Source of the DNA: an uncultured Muribaculaceae bacterium
GTDB taxonomy: Bacteria > Bacteroidota > Bacteroidia > Bacteroidales > Muribaculaceae
NCBI GenBank assembly: GCA_910578395.1
Contig: CAJTPZ010000002.1
Span: forward strand, 258,642-288,399
DNA length: 29,758 bases
Direction of reading: 5' to 3'
Shown: positions 14,100 to 22,439 of the stretch, in pieces
How the letters are laid out: every line of letters begins with the position of its first letter
How positions within the stretch are numbered: position 1 is the first letter of the stretch
Notes under the pieces: generated by a model
Seen by the model: only the letters and a program-made list of their open reading frames with translations
Told to the model about the DNA's origin: nothing
Databases searched by the model: none
Program-made: the position numbers and the translations under genes

Positions 14100-14948
14100 T
14101 CAGGAGATTTCTTTCATTTTTGTCCAGAGGCCGATTGCCTGTCGTGCTTCTGTGACGTCGTGTACTCTAAGTATCGAAGCCCCTCTTTCCAGTGCCATTA
14201 CATTTATTGCGGTAGTGCCGTTCAATGATTCGCCCGGTGTGATGCCAAGCGTTTTGTATATCATTGATTTTCGTGATACCCCGACAAGCACCGGCCGGTT
14301 GAGTGTGCTGCCTATTATGCTGAGATTGTGTAGCACTTCAAAATTTTGTTCGGTAGTTTTTGCAAATCCGAACCCCGGATCGACGATAATGTCGCTGACT
14401 CCTTTCTGCTCAAGCCTGTCTATTTTTTCTGCAAGTTTCGATATTATATCGTTTGTGACACCTCCTTGTGCTGTATAGTCGGTATATGACTGCATATCGG
14501 AGGCTGTTCCGCGCATGTGCATTGCGATATATGGAACGTTCAGTTCCGACACTGTGTCAAACATATTCCGATCGAGATCTCCGGCCGATATGTCGTTTAT
14601 GATGTCGGCTCCAAGGTCAAGGATTGCGGCTTTGGCAACGTCGGCACGGAATGTGTCGACCGATATTGGAATTGCAGGCGCTATTTTGCGTATGGCGCTT
14701 ATTCCTATCGAGAGGCGACGTATTTCTTCTTCTGGTGTGACGTCCTCTGCTCCGGGGCGCGAAGAATATCCTCCGATGTCAATAATATCAGCTCCTTCAT
14801 TGACGAGATGCTCAGCTGTGTCAGAGAGGCTATCCTGATTCCAGCATCTTGACAGGCTGTAGAATGAGTCTGGGGTAATGTTGAGTATGCCCATTACCGC
14901 CGGTCTGTCAAAGTGGATTATTTTTCCTTTGATGTTGATGGTAAACAT
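14100..14948 (-). CDS. folP: Dihydropteroate synthase
   Basis: Folate biosynthesis enzyme that joins 4-aminobenzoate to dihydropterin pyrophosphate, a cytosolic TIM barrel and the target of sulfonamides. With start ATG 14948 it is 282 aa, the usual size. Motifs in order: MGILNITPDSFY near residue 19, ADIIDIGGYSSRPGAEDV (the Bacteroidota variant of the GGESTRPG loop), INDISAGD, VDPGFGFAKTTEQN, PVLVGVSRKSMI and the final RVHDVTEA. An in-frame ATG at 15020 would place the coding region across the hairpin at 14972-15009, so I reject it. It follows ompA on the same strand, separated by a structured 200-nt region, and is convergent with the carbonic anhydrase gene. Confidence 0.95.
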   Translation of the reverse strand: MFTINIKGKIIHFDRPAVMGILNITPDSFYSLSRCWNQDSLSDTAEHLVNEGADIIDIGGYSSRPGAEDVTPEEEIRRLSIGISAIRKIAPAIPISVDTFRADVAKAAILDLGADIINDISAGDLDRNMFDTVSELNVPYIAMHMRGTASDMQSYTDYTAQGGVTNDIISKLAEKIDRLEQKGVSDIIVDPGFGFAKTTEQNFEVLHNLSIIGSTLNRPVLVGVSRKSMIYKTLGITPGESLNGTTAINVMALERGASILRVHDVTEARQAIGLWTKMKEIS

Positions 14949-14971
14949 TTTTACGTCCTGGCTAAGAGAAA

Positions 14972-15009
14972 GAAACCGATGAAGGGGGGATAGATCCTTC
15001 ATCGGTTTC
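14972..15009 (-). terminator. Terminator hairpin between ompA and folP
   Basis: GAAACCGATGAAGG (14972-14985) pairs perfectly with 14996-15009, a 14-bp stem with a 10-nt loop. On the minus strand it is followed by a T-rich but interrupted TTTCTCTT, so it probably ends or attenuates ompA transcripts. Confidence 0.7.
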
Positions 15010-15032
15010 AGAGGTGTCACTTTATTTAAAGT

Positions 15033-15128
15033 CTTCCGGTAAAGATCGTCATTGCATCAGACGCTAATGAAAATCTCTTGCGTATCGGTATTGTTCAAGA
15101 CATCACGTTTTTTACAATACCCCGGAAG
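15033..15128 (-). ncRNA. Candidate structured RNA in the ompA 3' region
   Basis: Three nested perfect stems fit one junction-like fold. The outer stem is CTTCCGG 15033-15039 with CCGGAAG 15122-15128. Inside are GGTATTGT 15087-15094 with ACAATACC 15114-15121, directly abutting the outer arm, and AGAT/TCATT (15043-15046, 15049-15053) with AATGA/ATCT (15066-15070, 15073-15076) around a 2x2 internal loop. A short palindrome ACTTTAAATAAAGT (15019-15032) and the terminator hairpin come next in the minus direction. I see no dedicated promoter, so a 3'-UTR-derived RNA or mRNA-protecting structure is likeliest. The strand is assigned because ompA is transcribed that way. Confidence 0.4.
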
Positions 15129-15151
15129 CTAAAGGAGGAATAGTCAGTGAT

Positions 15152-16285
15152 TTACTTATTCTCTTCGATAGTTACGCAACGATCGAGAGCAACATACTTG
15201 ATGCCGAGGTCATTGAGGTTGCCTTCGCCGCTCTTGGTTGAGAGCTGTGAAGCGGGCACACCGTTCTTGATGAGAGCCTTCTCGACGTTCTTGGCACGAT
15301 TTACACGGAGGCGAGCGTTGATAGCGTCGGTACCGGTGTAAGTGTCAGCCCAGCCAGTAAGAGTGTAGTTCTTGCCTGAAGCCTTGATCTGCTCAGCAAC
15401 AGCACCGAGGACCTTGCGGTCAACGCTGTTGAGGGTAGAGTTGCCGATTGTGAAGTAGATAGTTGCAAGAGGAGCTTTTGCTGTTTCAACAACCTTCTCG
15501 ACGGGACGGTTGAGGCAAGCCTTGAGCTGAGCCTCGAGATCCTCGATACGGGCGTTTGCAGCCTGGAGACGAGCCTTGATGGGTTCGCAGTCCTCGATCT
15601 CGGGAACAACAGCTACGATAGGAGCTGTCCAGGTGCTCTTGTTGAATTTGTAGGTAGCTGATACAAGAACCTCGCCTGCGATGCTCTTGTGGTCGCTGAA
15701 CTCTGCCATGCTCTTGTCTGCACCGACTGCGCGGAGGTCAAGACCGAGAGCGAAGTTACGGCTGAGGTTGAAGTCAAGAAGAAGACCTGCACGAGCAGTG
15801 AGGAACTGATGGTGAGCGTTCTTCCATTCGTTGTTGACCTTGTAGGTGTTGAAGTAGCCGCCGAGACCTGCATAGATGCTTGCGTTGAACACGCGGTCGG
15901 GGTTGTAGCCACACCACCAGTTGGTGAGGTTAAGCATTACGTCGCCTGCAGCACCGAGGTTGTTGAGCTTGAAGCCATTGAGACCCTTGCCCTGGAACCA
16001 GTCGAAGCCTGCGCGAACACCGATCAGCGGTGAGAAGTACTTGCCGACATAGAGTCCGGCTGCGGGTGCGAAGCGGTCACCGAAACCGGGACGCTCAATG
16101 CCCTTGGTAGCAACGTTAGCCACACCAGCCTGACCAGTGATAAACCAGTTGCTGCTGAAGTTGTTAATGAGATATCCCTGAGTGGCATCCTCAACGTAGG
16201 TTACTTCCTTAACGTTGTTCTGTGCCACTACGTTCTGCCCCAGCATCACAGCGGCGGCAAACGCAAGAATTGCACTCTTTTTCAT
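15152..16285 (-). CDS. OmpA-family outer-membrane protein
   Basis: A 377-aa protein. The signal peptide MKKSAILAFAAAVMLGQNVVAQ is followed by an eight-strand-type barrel (about residues 30-235; ITGQAGVANV, APAAGLYVGKYFSPLIGVRA), a short coiled linker (CEPIKARLQAANARIEDLEA) and a C-terminal peptidoglycan-binding OmpA domain (about 270-375) starting ATIYFTIGNSTLNSVDRKVL. That domain has TGWADTYTGTDAIN and LRVNRAKNVEKALI, the region that contacts diaminopimelate. It anchors the outer membrane to the wall and is probably very abundant: its codon use is strongly restricted compared with neighbours. The 3' region contains the structured element and terminator. The first methionine gives a proper signal peptide, so the start is secure. 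Confidence 0.93.
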   Translation of the reverse strand: MKKSAILAFAAAVMLGQNVVAQNNVKEVTYVEDATQGYLINNFSSNWFITGQAGVANVATKGIERPGFGDRFAPAAGLYVGKYFSPLIGVRAGFDWFQGKGLNGFKLNNLGAAGDVMLNLTNWWCGYNPDRVFNASIYAGLGGYFNTYKVNNEWKNAHHQFLTARAGLLLDFNLSRNFALGLDLRAVGADKSMAEFSDHKSIAGEVLVSATYKFNKSTWTAPIVAVVPEIEDCEPIKARLQAANARIEDLEAQLKACLNRPVEKVVETAKAPLATIYFTIGNSTLNSVDRKVLGAVAEQIKASGKNYTLTGWADTYTGTDAINARLRVNRAKNVEKALIKNGVPASQLSTKSGEGNLNDLGIKYVALDRCVTIEENK

Positions 16286-16339
16286 AGGATTACGTGTTGT
16301 TTAATTTGTTTCGTTGTTTCTATTCCTCGAAATTCTACG

Positions 16340-16347
16340 CAAATGTA
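16340..16347 (-). promoter_or_regulatory. Probable -7 box of ompA
   Basis: The minus strand reads TACATTTG, matching TAnnTTTG, 54 nt before the ompA ATG. A TTTG -33 box at the right distance is missing, as in many strong Bacteroidales promoters. The rest of 16286-16414 is AT-rich with nothing else notable. Confidence 0.45.
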
Positions 16348-16414
16348 ACGTTTCTGTTTTAAATTTTGTTTACTGTTCCTAAATATTTTTAGAAGAAATG
16401 TACTTTTTTTCGGC

Positions 16415-17731
16415 TTATGCTTCGGTCGAAATGTTTTTGTTGACATTCTTATGTCCGATCAGTGCATAGTAAAGGATGTAGGCGAGGCCGGCGAAAAGTA
16501 CCCAGTAGCTTGAGAGGTATCCGCATGCATCGGCAACGCCACCCTGAACGAGGGGAATGATACCGCCGCCGCATACCATCACCATGAAGAAGCCGGATGC
16601 AACGGCTGTGTATTTGCCGAGTCCTTCAACAGCAAGGTTGAAAATGCCGCCCCACATTACCGATGTGCAGAGGCCACAGAGTACCAGGAAGAGGATGTTG
16701 ATGGGCGCGTCTACACTGATGAGGTTGAAGTCGGCGTCAAAAGCAGGAATTGCGATTGTGGTAGCAGGATCGCATATACATGCGAGGAGAATAAATATCA
16801 TGCCTATGGCTGCTACTGTCGAGAGCATGGCACGGCTTGAAACCTTGCCGCCGATGATGCCGCCTACAAAACGGCCGATGAGCATGAGGAACCAGTACAT
16901 GCCGACAAGCACTCCTGCAGCGGAAGCGGCAATCTTGACATCATTGGTCATGTACAGATTGGCCATATTGGGGATGCCAACCTCAACACCGACGTATATG
17001 AAGATTGCGATAGCGCCAAGAACGAAGTGACGGAACCGGAGCGCTCCTGAAAGGGTGGGCTCTGCCTGTTTGGCTGTTTCTTTCTTCACCTTTTCCTCTT
17101 CTTTGATAGCGTCGAGGATCGGCTCGGGGATGTTGGTGAAAATTAGCACGATGGTGGCGAGAATGAAGATACCTCCGGCGATATAGAGGGCCGGACGGGC
17201 GTCGACGAGGCTTGAATTAGCCACATTTCCCATGAGGTAGCCTACAAGAATCGGGCAGATGGTGGCTGCAAGCGAGTTGAGCGAGCCGCCGAACTGGATG
17301 AGCTGGTTGCCTTTGTTGCCGCCGCCGCCGAGAGTGTTGAGCATGGGGTTGACCACTGTGTTGAGCATACACATGGAGAAACCTGCAACAAACGCGCCGA
17401 TGAGATAAACGGCGAAAATGGCGTCGTCGGGGAGATAGGAGGAGACGAACATGATCGCAACTCCAAGAAGACCTACGAGTACTGAGGCGATTGCCGAGAA
17501 TTTGTAGCCTTTGCGCTGGAGAAGTATACCGGCGGGGATGCCCATGAATGCATAGGCGATGAAGTTGGCAAGATTACCGAGCTGTGACTGCAGTGCAGAC
17601 AGTGATAGCTGGTTTTTGAGGATCACGCCAAACGGGTTCTGGAAACCGGTAACGAACGAGATCATAGCGAACAGGAAGAACATCGCGATAATCGCGGGAG
17701 TCGTATTCGCCTTGGAGGCCTTTGTCGTCAT
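16415..17731 (-). CDS. Sugar MFS transporter (FucP/GlcP family)
   Basis: A 438-aa inner-membrane symporter of the major facilitator superfamily with about 12 predicted helices. The opening segment FVTGFQNPFGVILKNQLSLS and the following GIPAGILLQRKGYKFS are hallmarks of the FHS family (fucose, glucose/galactose:H+ symporters). Between the two six-helix halves is a charged loop (IKEEEKVKKETAKQAE). RFVGGIIGG and VMWGGIFNLAVEGLGKYTA appear in the second half. The hexose it carries cannot be fixed from sequence; fucose, glucose or galactose are plausible. It is a monocistronic unit with its own promoter region and no adjacent sugar-metabolism genes. Confidence 0.9.
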   Translation of the reverse strand: MTTKASKANTTPAIIAMFFLFAMISFVTGFQNPFGVILKNQLSLSALQSQLGNLANFIAYAFMGIPAGILLQRKGYKFSAIASVLVGLLGVAIMFVSSYLPDDAIFAVYLIGAFVAGFSMCMLNTVVNPMLNTLGGGGNKGNQLIQFGGSLNSLAATICPILVGYLMGNVANSSLVDARPALYIAGGIFILATIVLIFTNIPEPILDAIKEEEKVKKETAKQAEPTLSGALRFRHFVLGAIAIFIYVGVEVGIPNMANLYMTNDVKIAASAAGVLVGMYWFLMLIGRFVGGIIGGKVSSRAMLSTVAAIGMIFILLACICDPATTIAIPAFDADFNLISVDAPINILFLVLCGLCTSVMWGGIFNLAVEGLGKYTAVASGFFMVMVCGGGIIPLVQGGVADACGYLSSYWVLFAGLAYILYYALIGHKNVNKNISTEA

Positions 17732-17825
17732 AATTTTTTTGTTGAGATAAGTGTAGTTGGGTATTTTGATTCTTTCGGTAACTGTTTTGTCGAAGAGCCG
17801 ACAGACCCTATTCAGACATATTCTG

Positions 17826-17833
17826 CAAATCTA
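17826..17833 (-). promoter_or_regulatory. Possible -7 box of the sugar transporter gene
   Basis: The minus strand reads TAGATTTG, matching TAnnTTTG, about 95 nt before the ATG. No TTTG is found 19-21 nt upstream, so support is partial. The leader contains a small hairpin GTCGGCTCTTCGAC. The 17732-17931 gap is otherwise AT-rich and shows no gene. Confidence 0.35.
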
Positions 17834-17931
17834 ATCTTTTTTTGAATACTTTGGTAATAATAAGTTAATTTTTTTTCAAAATTTTGTATCCGGAGATCCG
17901 TACATGGATCGGAGTGGTGCATCTGAAGAAT

Positions 17932-17968
17932 AAAAAAGCGGATCGGTTTTATGCCGACCCGCTTTTTT
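17932..17968. terminator. Bidirectional terminator after rpoC
   Basis: AAAAAAGCGG (17932-17941) pairs with CCGCTTTTTT (17959-17968) and TCGG (17943-17946) with CCGA (17954-17957), with one A/C mismatch and a 7-nt loop. It is flanked by A6 and T6, so it works on either strand. It lies 31 nt past the rpoC stop. Confidence 0.9.
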
Positions 17969-17999
17969 GATATGCATTTAGCAGTGCTGTACTGTCAGA

Positions 18000-20900
18000 T
18001 CAGATTTCTGATTCGCCATCGGTGAGGGTGAGTCCTTCGACATCTTCGTCGTCAACCAGCATTTCTTCGGGGATTATGTCAAGAATGTTCTCGACTTCCT
18101 TTTTAGTAGCCGGTTCTTCCTGCTCCTCGTTTGCGGGACGGTTGATGTCGTCGACGCTTCCGACAACGATGTGGTCATAGGAACGGAGGCCTGTGCCGGC
18201 AGGTATGAGGTGACCGCAGATTACGTTTTCCTTCATGCCTACGAGGGTGTCGGTCTTGCCGTTGATAGCTGCTTCGTTGAGGACTTTGGTTGTCTCCTGG
18301 AATGATGCAGCCGACATAAAGCTTGATGTCTGAAGTGCCGCGCGAGTGATACCCTGAAGGATCTGCTCGGAGGTTGCAGGCACGGCATCACGGACGGTTA
18401 CAGTCTGTTTGTCGCGACGCTTGAGTGCCGAGTTTTCGTCGTGCAGACGTCGTGCGGTGACGATCATGCCGGGACGCATTGTTTCTGAGTCACCTGCGTC
18501 TACCACAATCTTTTTGCCCCAGATACGGTCGTTTTCTTCCATGAAGTCGCGCTTGTCGACAACCTGCTGCTCCAGGAAGTTGGTGTCACCCGGATCAATG
18601 ATGTTGACTTTGCGCATCATCTGACGGACGATTACCTCAAAGTGCTTGTCGTTGATCTTCACACCCTGCATTCGGTATACGTCCTGCACCTCGTTGACGA
18701 TGTAGTCCTGTACGGCTGTCGGACCCATGATGTTGAGGATGTCGGTCGGTGTGATCGCACCGTCGGAGAGAGGTGTGCCGGCGCGCACATAGTCGTTTTC
18801 CTGAACAAGTATCTGCTTGGAGAGCGGAACAAGATATTTTTTGATGTCTCCGATTTTCGGTGTGACGGTGATCTCGCGGTTTCCTCGCTTGACTTTGCCG
18901 AAGTTGACCTCTCCGTCGATCTCGCTGACAATGGCGGGGTTTGACGGGTTGCGTGCCTCGAAAAGCTCTGTGACGCGGGGAAGACCACCGGTGATGTCAC
19001 CTACGCCTCCGGCAGCACGCGGAATGCGGACAAATACTTCACCTGATTTAACGGGTTCGCTGTCGTTGAGCATAAGGTGTGCGCCCACAGGGAGTGCATA
19101 AGTCTTGATGATGTTGCCTTCCTTGTCGACGATCTGAGCTTCGGGAACTTTCGTGCGGTCCTTGCTCTCGATCACGATCTTCTCCTGAAGACCCGACTGC
19201 TCGTCGGTATCTACACGGTAGGTAACATTCTCAATGAGGTTGTCGTACTTGATAGTTCCGCCTACCTCGCTGACAATTACGGCATTGAAGGGGTCCCATT
19301 CGCAGATCATGTCGCCCGGCTTTACCATGTCGCCCGGCTTGAAGTATAGCTTCGAACCGTAGGGTATGTTGGCCGATGTGTACATGATCTTTGTCTCGGG
19401 ATCGACAATGCGCAGTTCGCCAAGACGGCCGATGACACGATCGACGTTTTTGGCTGTGGCTTCTGAAGTCTCGTCGGTCTCGACAGTGCGGAGCTCCTCT
19501 ATTTCAAGAAGGCCATTGTATTTCGAGGTGACGTTGGACACGGCGGCTATGTTTGATGCGACACCACCGACGTGGAATGTACGGAGTGTAAGCTGGGTAC
19601 CCGGCTCACCGATTGACTGGGCTGCGATCACACCTACGGCCTCGCCCATCTGTACCATGCGGTTGTTGGAGAGGTTGCGGCCATAGCACATAGCGCATAC
19701 GCCTTTTTTGGACTCGCAGGTAAGGACTGAGCGGATCTCGACAGATTCGATAGGCGATGCGTCGATGCGGTCCGCTGCTTCGTCGGAGATTTCCTGACCG
19801 GCTGCGACAATGATTTCATTGGTCTGAGGATCAATTATGTCGTGAACCGATACACGGCCGACTATGCGCTCGCCGAGTGATGCGACAACTTCGTCGTTGT
19901 TTTTGATCTCACGGCATACGAGGCCTCGGAGTGTGCCGCAGTCGTGCTCGTTGATGATCACATCATGTGCGACATCGACAAGACGGCGTGTGAGGTAACC
20001 TGCGTCGGCGGTCTTGAGCGCGGTGTCGGCAAGACCTTTACGGGCACCGTGGGTGGAGATGAAGTATTCGAGCACCGAAAGACCCTCCTTGAAGTTGGCA
20101 AGAATCGGGTTCTCGATGATCTGGCCTCCCTCGGCACCGGCTTTCTGGGGTTTTGCCATAAGACCACGCATACCTGCAAGCTGACGGATCTGGTCTTTAG
20201 AACCACGGGCACCGGAGTCGAGCATCATGAAGACAGAGTTGAAGCCCTTGTTGTGGGCGGTCATCTGCTTCATAAGTATGTCGGTGAGCTTGGAGTTTAC
20301 GTGTGTCCAGATATCGATTATCTGGTTGTAACGTTCGTTGTTGGTGATGAAGCCCATGGAGTAGTTGTCCATGACCTCCTGCACCTGACGGTAGCCTTCG
20401 CTGACGATTTCCTCTTTTTCGGCGGGTATGATCACATCGCCGAGGTTGAATGACAGTCCGCCACGGAATGCCATGTAATAACCGAGGTTCTTGATGTCGT
20501 CGAGGAACTGTGCGGAGCGAGGAATACCGCATTTCTTGATGACACGGCTGATGATGTTACGCAGAGATTTCTTTGAAAGAATCTCGTTGACATAGCCTAT
20601 TTCTTTGGGTACGTACTGGTTGACAAGAATACGTCCTACAGATGTCTCCACAAGGTGGCGGATGGGGTTGCCCTCTGCGTCAACGTCGTCAACCATGACC
20701 GAAACGGGCGCATGGAGGGTAACTCGGCCTTCATTGTAGGCGATTTCCGCTTCTTCGGGACCGTAGAATTTTAAACCTTCGCCTTTATCGCCGGGACGGA
20801 GTTTGGTGATGTAATACAGTCCAAGCACCATATCCTGAGAGGGAACGGTGATCGGTGCTCCGTTGGCGGGGTTAAGGATATTATGAGCTCCGAGCATAAG

Positions 20901-22376
20901 CATCTGAGCTTCAAGGACCGCTTCATTGCCAAGAGGAAGATGCACAGCCATCTGGTCACCGTCGAAGTCGGCGTTAAATGCCGTACATGCGAGCGGGTGC
21001 AGCTGGATTGCTTTTCCTTCGATCATCTTCGGCTGGAATGCCTGTATGCCGAGTCGGTGAAGTGTCGGGGCACGGTTGAGGAGGACGGGGTGTCCTTTCA
21101 TCACGTACTCGAGAATATCCCATACGACAGGCTCTTTGCGGTCGACGATTTTCTTAGCTGATTTTACAGTCTTGACGATGCCGCGCTCTATGAGTTTGCG
21201 GATTACAAAGGGCTTGTAGAGCTCTGCCGCCATGTTTTTGGGCAGACCGCACTCATGCATTTTGAGCTCCGGTCCTACAACGATAACCGAACGTGCTGAA
21301 TAATCGACGCGTTTACCGAGAAGGTTCTGACGGAAACGTCCCTGTTTACCCTTGAGCGAGTCGGAGAGTGATTTCAGAGCGCGGTTGGCGTCGGTCTTAA
21401 CGGCTGTCGACTTGCGTGAGTTGTCGAGCAGAGAGTCGACTGCCTCCTGAAGCATACGCTTTTCGTTTCGGAGGATGACGTCGGGAGCTTTGATCTCGAT
21501 AAGTCGCTTAAGTCGGTTGTTGCGAATGATGACGCGACGATATAGGTCGTTGAGGTCGGATGTTGCGAAACGGCCGCCATCGAGGGGCACGAGAGGACGC
21601 AGATCCGGTGGAATTACAGGCACAGCCTTGAGCACCATCCATTCTGGACGGTTGCGTTCGGCCGACGCGCGGAATGATTCCACTACCTGAAGGCGCTTGA
21701 GAGCTTCGGTCTTGCGCTGCTGCGAACCTTCGCGGGCCGCAGTGTCGCGGAGCTCATAGGACAGTTCGTCGAGGTTGAGTGAAGCAAGAAGCTGGTATAT
21801 CGCTTCGGCACCCATTTTTGCGACAAACTTGTTGGGGTCGTCGTCGGGCAGATTGCGGTTTTCAGGATCGAGGTGATCGATGATGTTGTAGTACTCTTCC
21901 TCGTTGAGGAGGTCGAGTTTCTTCACGCCTTCGACTTCTCCCGGATTGAGCACGATGTAACGCTCGTAGTAGATGACCTGATCGAGTTTCTTTGATGGAA
22001 TGCCGAGCAGGTAACCTATCTTGTTGGGGAGAGAACGGAAGTACCATATATGTGCTACGGGCACAACGAGCTTGATGTGTCCCATGCGTTCGCGGCGCAC
22101 TTTTTTCTCGGTAACCTCAACACCGCAGTTGTTGCAGACGATACCTTTATAGCGAATGCGCTTGTACTTACCGCAGTGACACTCGTAGTCTTTTACAGGA
22201 CCGAAAATGCGTTCGCAGAAGAGTCCGTCGCGCTCGGGCTTGTAGGTGCGGTAGTTGATGGTCTCGGGCTTGAGTACTTCTCCGGACGAGTTTTTCAGGA
22301 TTTCTTCGGGTGAAGCAAGTCCGATCGTGATCTTGGAGAAGCTATTTTTTGCCTTTGGTTCTTTCTTAAAAGCCAT
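18000..22376 (-). CDS. rpoC: RNA polymerase subunit beta-prime
   Basis: Catalytic subunit of RNA polymerase, 1458 aa, normal for Bacteroidota. The N-terminal zinc ribbon CHCGKYKRIRYKGIVCNNCG supplies four cysteines. The absolutely conserved NADFDGDQMAVHLPL holds the three aspartates that bind the catalytic magnesium. The bridge helix/trigger loop region follows (GARGSKDQIRQLAGMRGLM, then QSIGEPGTQLTLRTFHVGG), and the second zinc site uses CGTLRGLVC with CESKKGVCAMCYG. The C terminus ends in an acidic tail (EEMLVDDEDVEGLTLTD). It is 63 nt downstream of rpoB and is the last gene of the operon. Confidence 0.98.
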   Translation of the reverse strand: MAFKKEPKAKNSFSKITIGLASPEEILKNSSGEVLKPETINYRTYKPERDGLFCERIFGPVKDYECHCGKYKRIRYKGIVCNNCGVEVTEKKVRRERMGHIKLVVPVAHIWYFRSLPNKIGYLLGIPSKKLDQVIYYERYIVLNPGEVEGVKKLDLLNEEEYYNIIDHLDPENRNLPDDDPNKFVAKMGAEAIYQLLASLNLDELSYELRDTAAREGSQQRKTEALKRLQVVESFRASAERNRPEWMVLKAVPVIPPDLRPLVPLDGGRFATSDLNDLYRRVIIRNNRLKRLIEIKAPDVILRNEKRMLQEAVDSLLDNSRKSTAVKTDANRALKSLSDSLKGKQGRFRQNLLGKRVDYSARSVIVVGPELKMHECGLPKNMAAELYKPFVIRKLIERGIVKTVKSAKKIVDRKEPVVWDILEYVMKGHPVLLNRAPTLHRLGIQAFQPKMIEGKAIQLHPLACTAFNADFDGDQMAVHLPLGNEAVLEAQMLMLGAHNILNPANGAPITVPSQDMVLGLYYITKLRPGDKGEGLKFYGPEEAEIAYNEGRVTLHAPVSVMVDDVDAEGNPIRHLVETSVGRILVNQYVPKEIGYVNEILSKKSLRNIISRVIKKCGIPRSAQFLDDIKNLGYYMAFRGGLSFNLGDVIIPAEKEEIVSEGYRQVQEVMDNYSMGFITNNERYNQIIDIWTHVNSKLTDILMKQMTAHNKGFNSVFMMLDSGARGSKDQIRQLAGMRGLMAKPQKAGAEGGQIIENPILANFKEGLSVLEYFISTHGARKGLADTALKTADAGYLTRRLVDVAHDVIINEHDCGTLRGLVCREIKNNDEVVASLGERIVGRVSVHDIIDPQTNEIIVAAGQEISDEAADRIDASPIESVEIRSVLTCESKKGVCAMCYGRNLSNNRMVQMGEAVGVIAAQSIGEPGTQLTLRTFHVGGVASNIAAVSNVTSKYNGLLEIEELRTVETDETSEATAKNVDRVIGRLGELRIVDPETKIMYTSANIPYGSKLYFKPGDMVKPGDMICEWDPFNAVIVSEVGGTIKYDNLIENVTYRVDTDEQSGLQEKIVIESKDRTKVPEAQIVDKEGNIIKTYALPVGAHLMLNDSEPVKSGEVFVRIPRAAGGVGDITGGLPRVTELFEARNPSNPAIVSEIDGEVNFGKVKRGNREITVTPKIGDIKKYLVPLSKQILVQENDYVRAGTPLSDGAITPTDILNIMGPTAVQDYIVNEVQDVYRMQGVKINDKHFEVIVRQMMRKVNIIDPGDTNFLEQQVVDKRDFMEENDRIWGKKIVVDAGDSETMRPGMIVTARRLHDENSALKRRDKQTVTVRDAVPATSEQILQGITRAALQTSSFMSAASFQETTKVLNEAAINGKTDTLVGMKENVICGHLIPAGTGLRSYDHIVVGSVDDINRPANEEQEEPATKKEVENILDIIPEEMLVDDEDVEGLTLTDGESEI

Positions 22377-22439
22377 CGGTTGGGTATGGTTGAGTCTTCT
22401 TTTCGGGAAGTGTTAAAGAAAAGTATTTGGAGAGATGCC

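Noticed and set aside
15056..15064. Fifth ECF-type -10 box (GCGTCTGA on the minus strand)
   Set aside because: No GTAAC lies 14-15 nt upstream, and the sequence is inside the loop of the candidate RNA structure.
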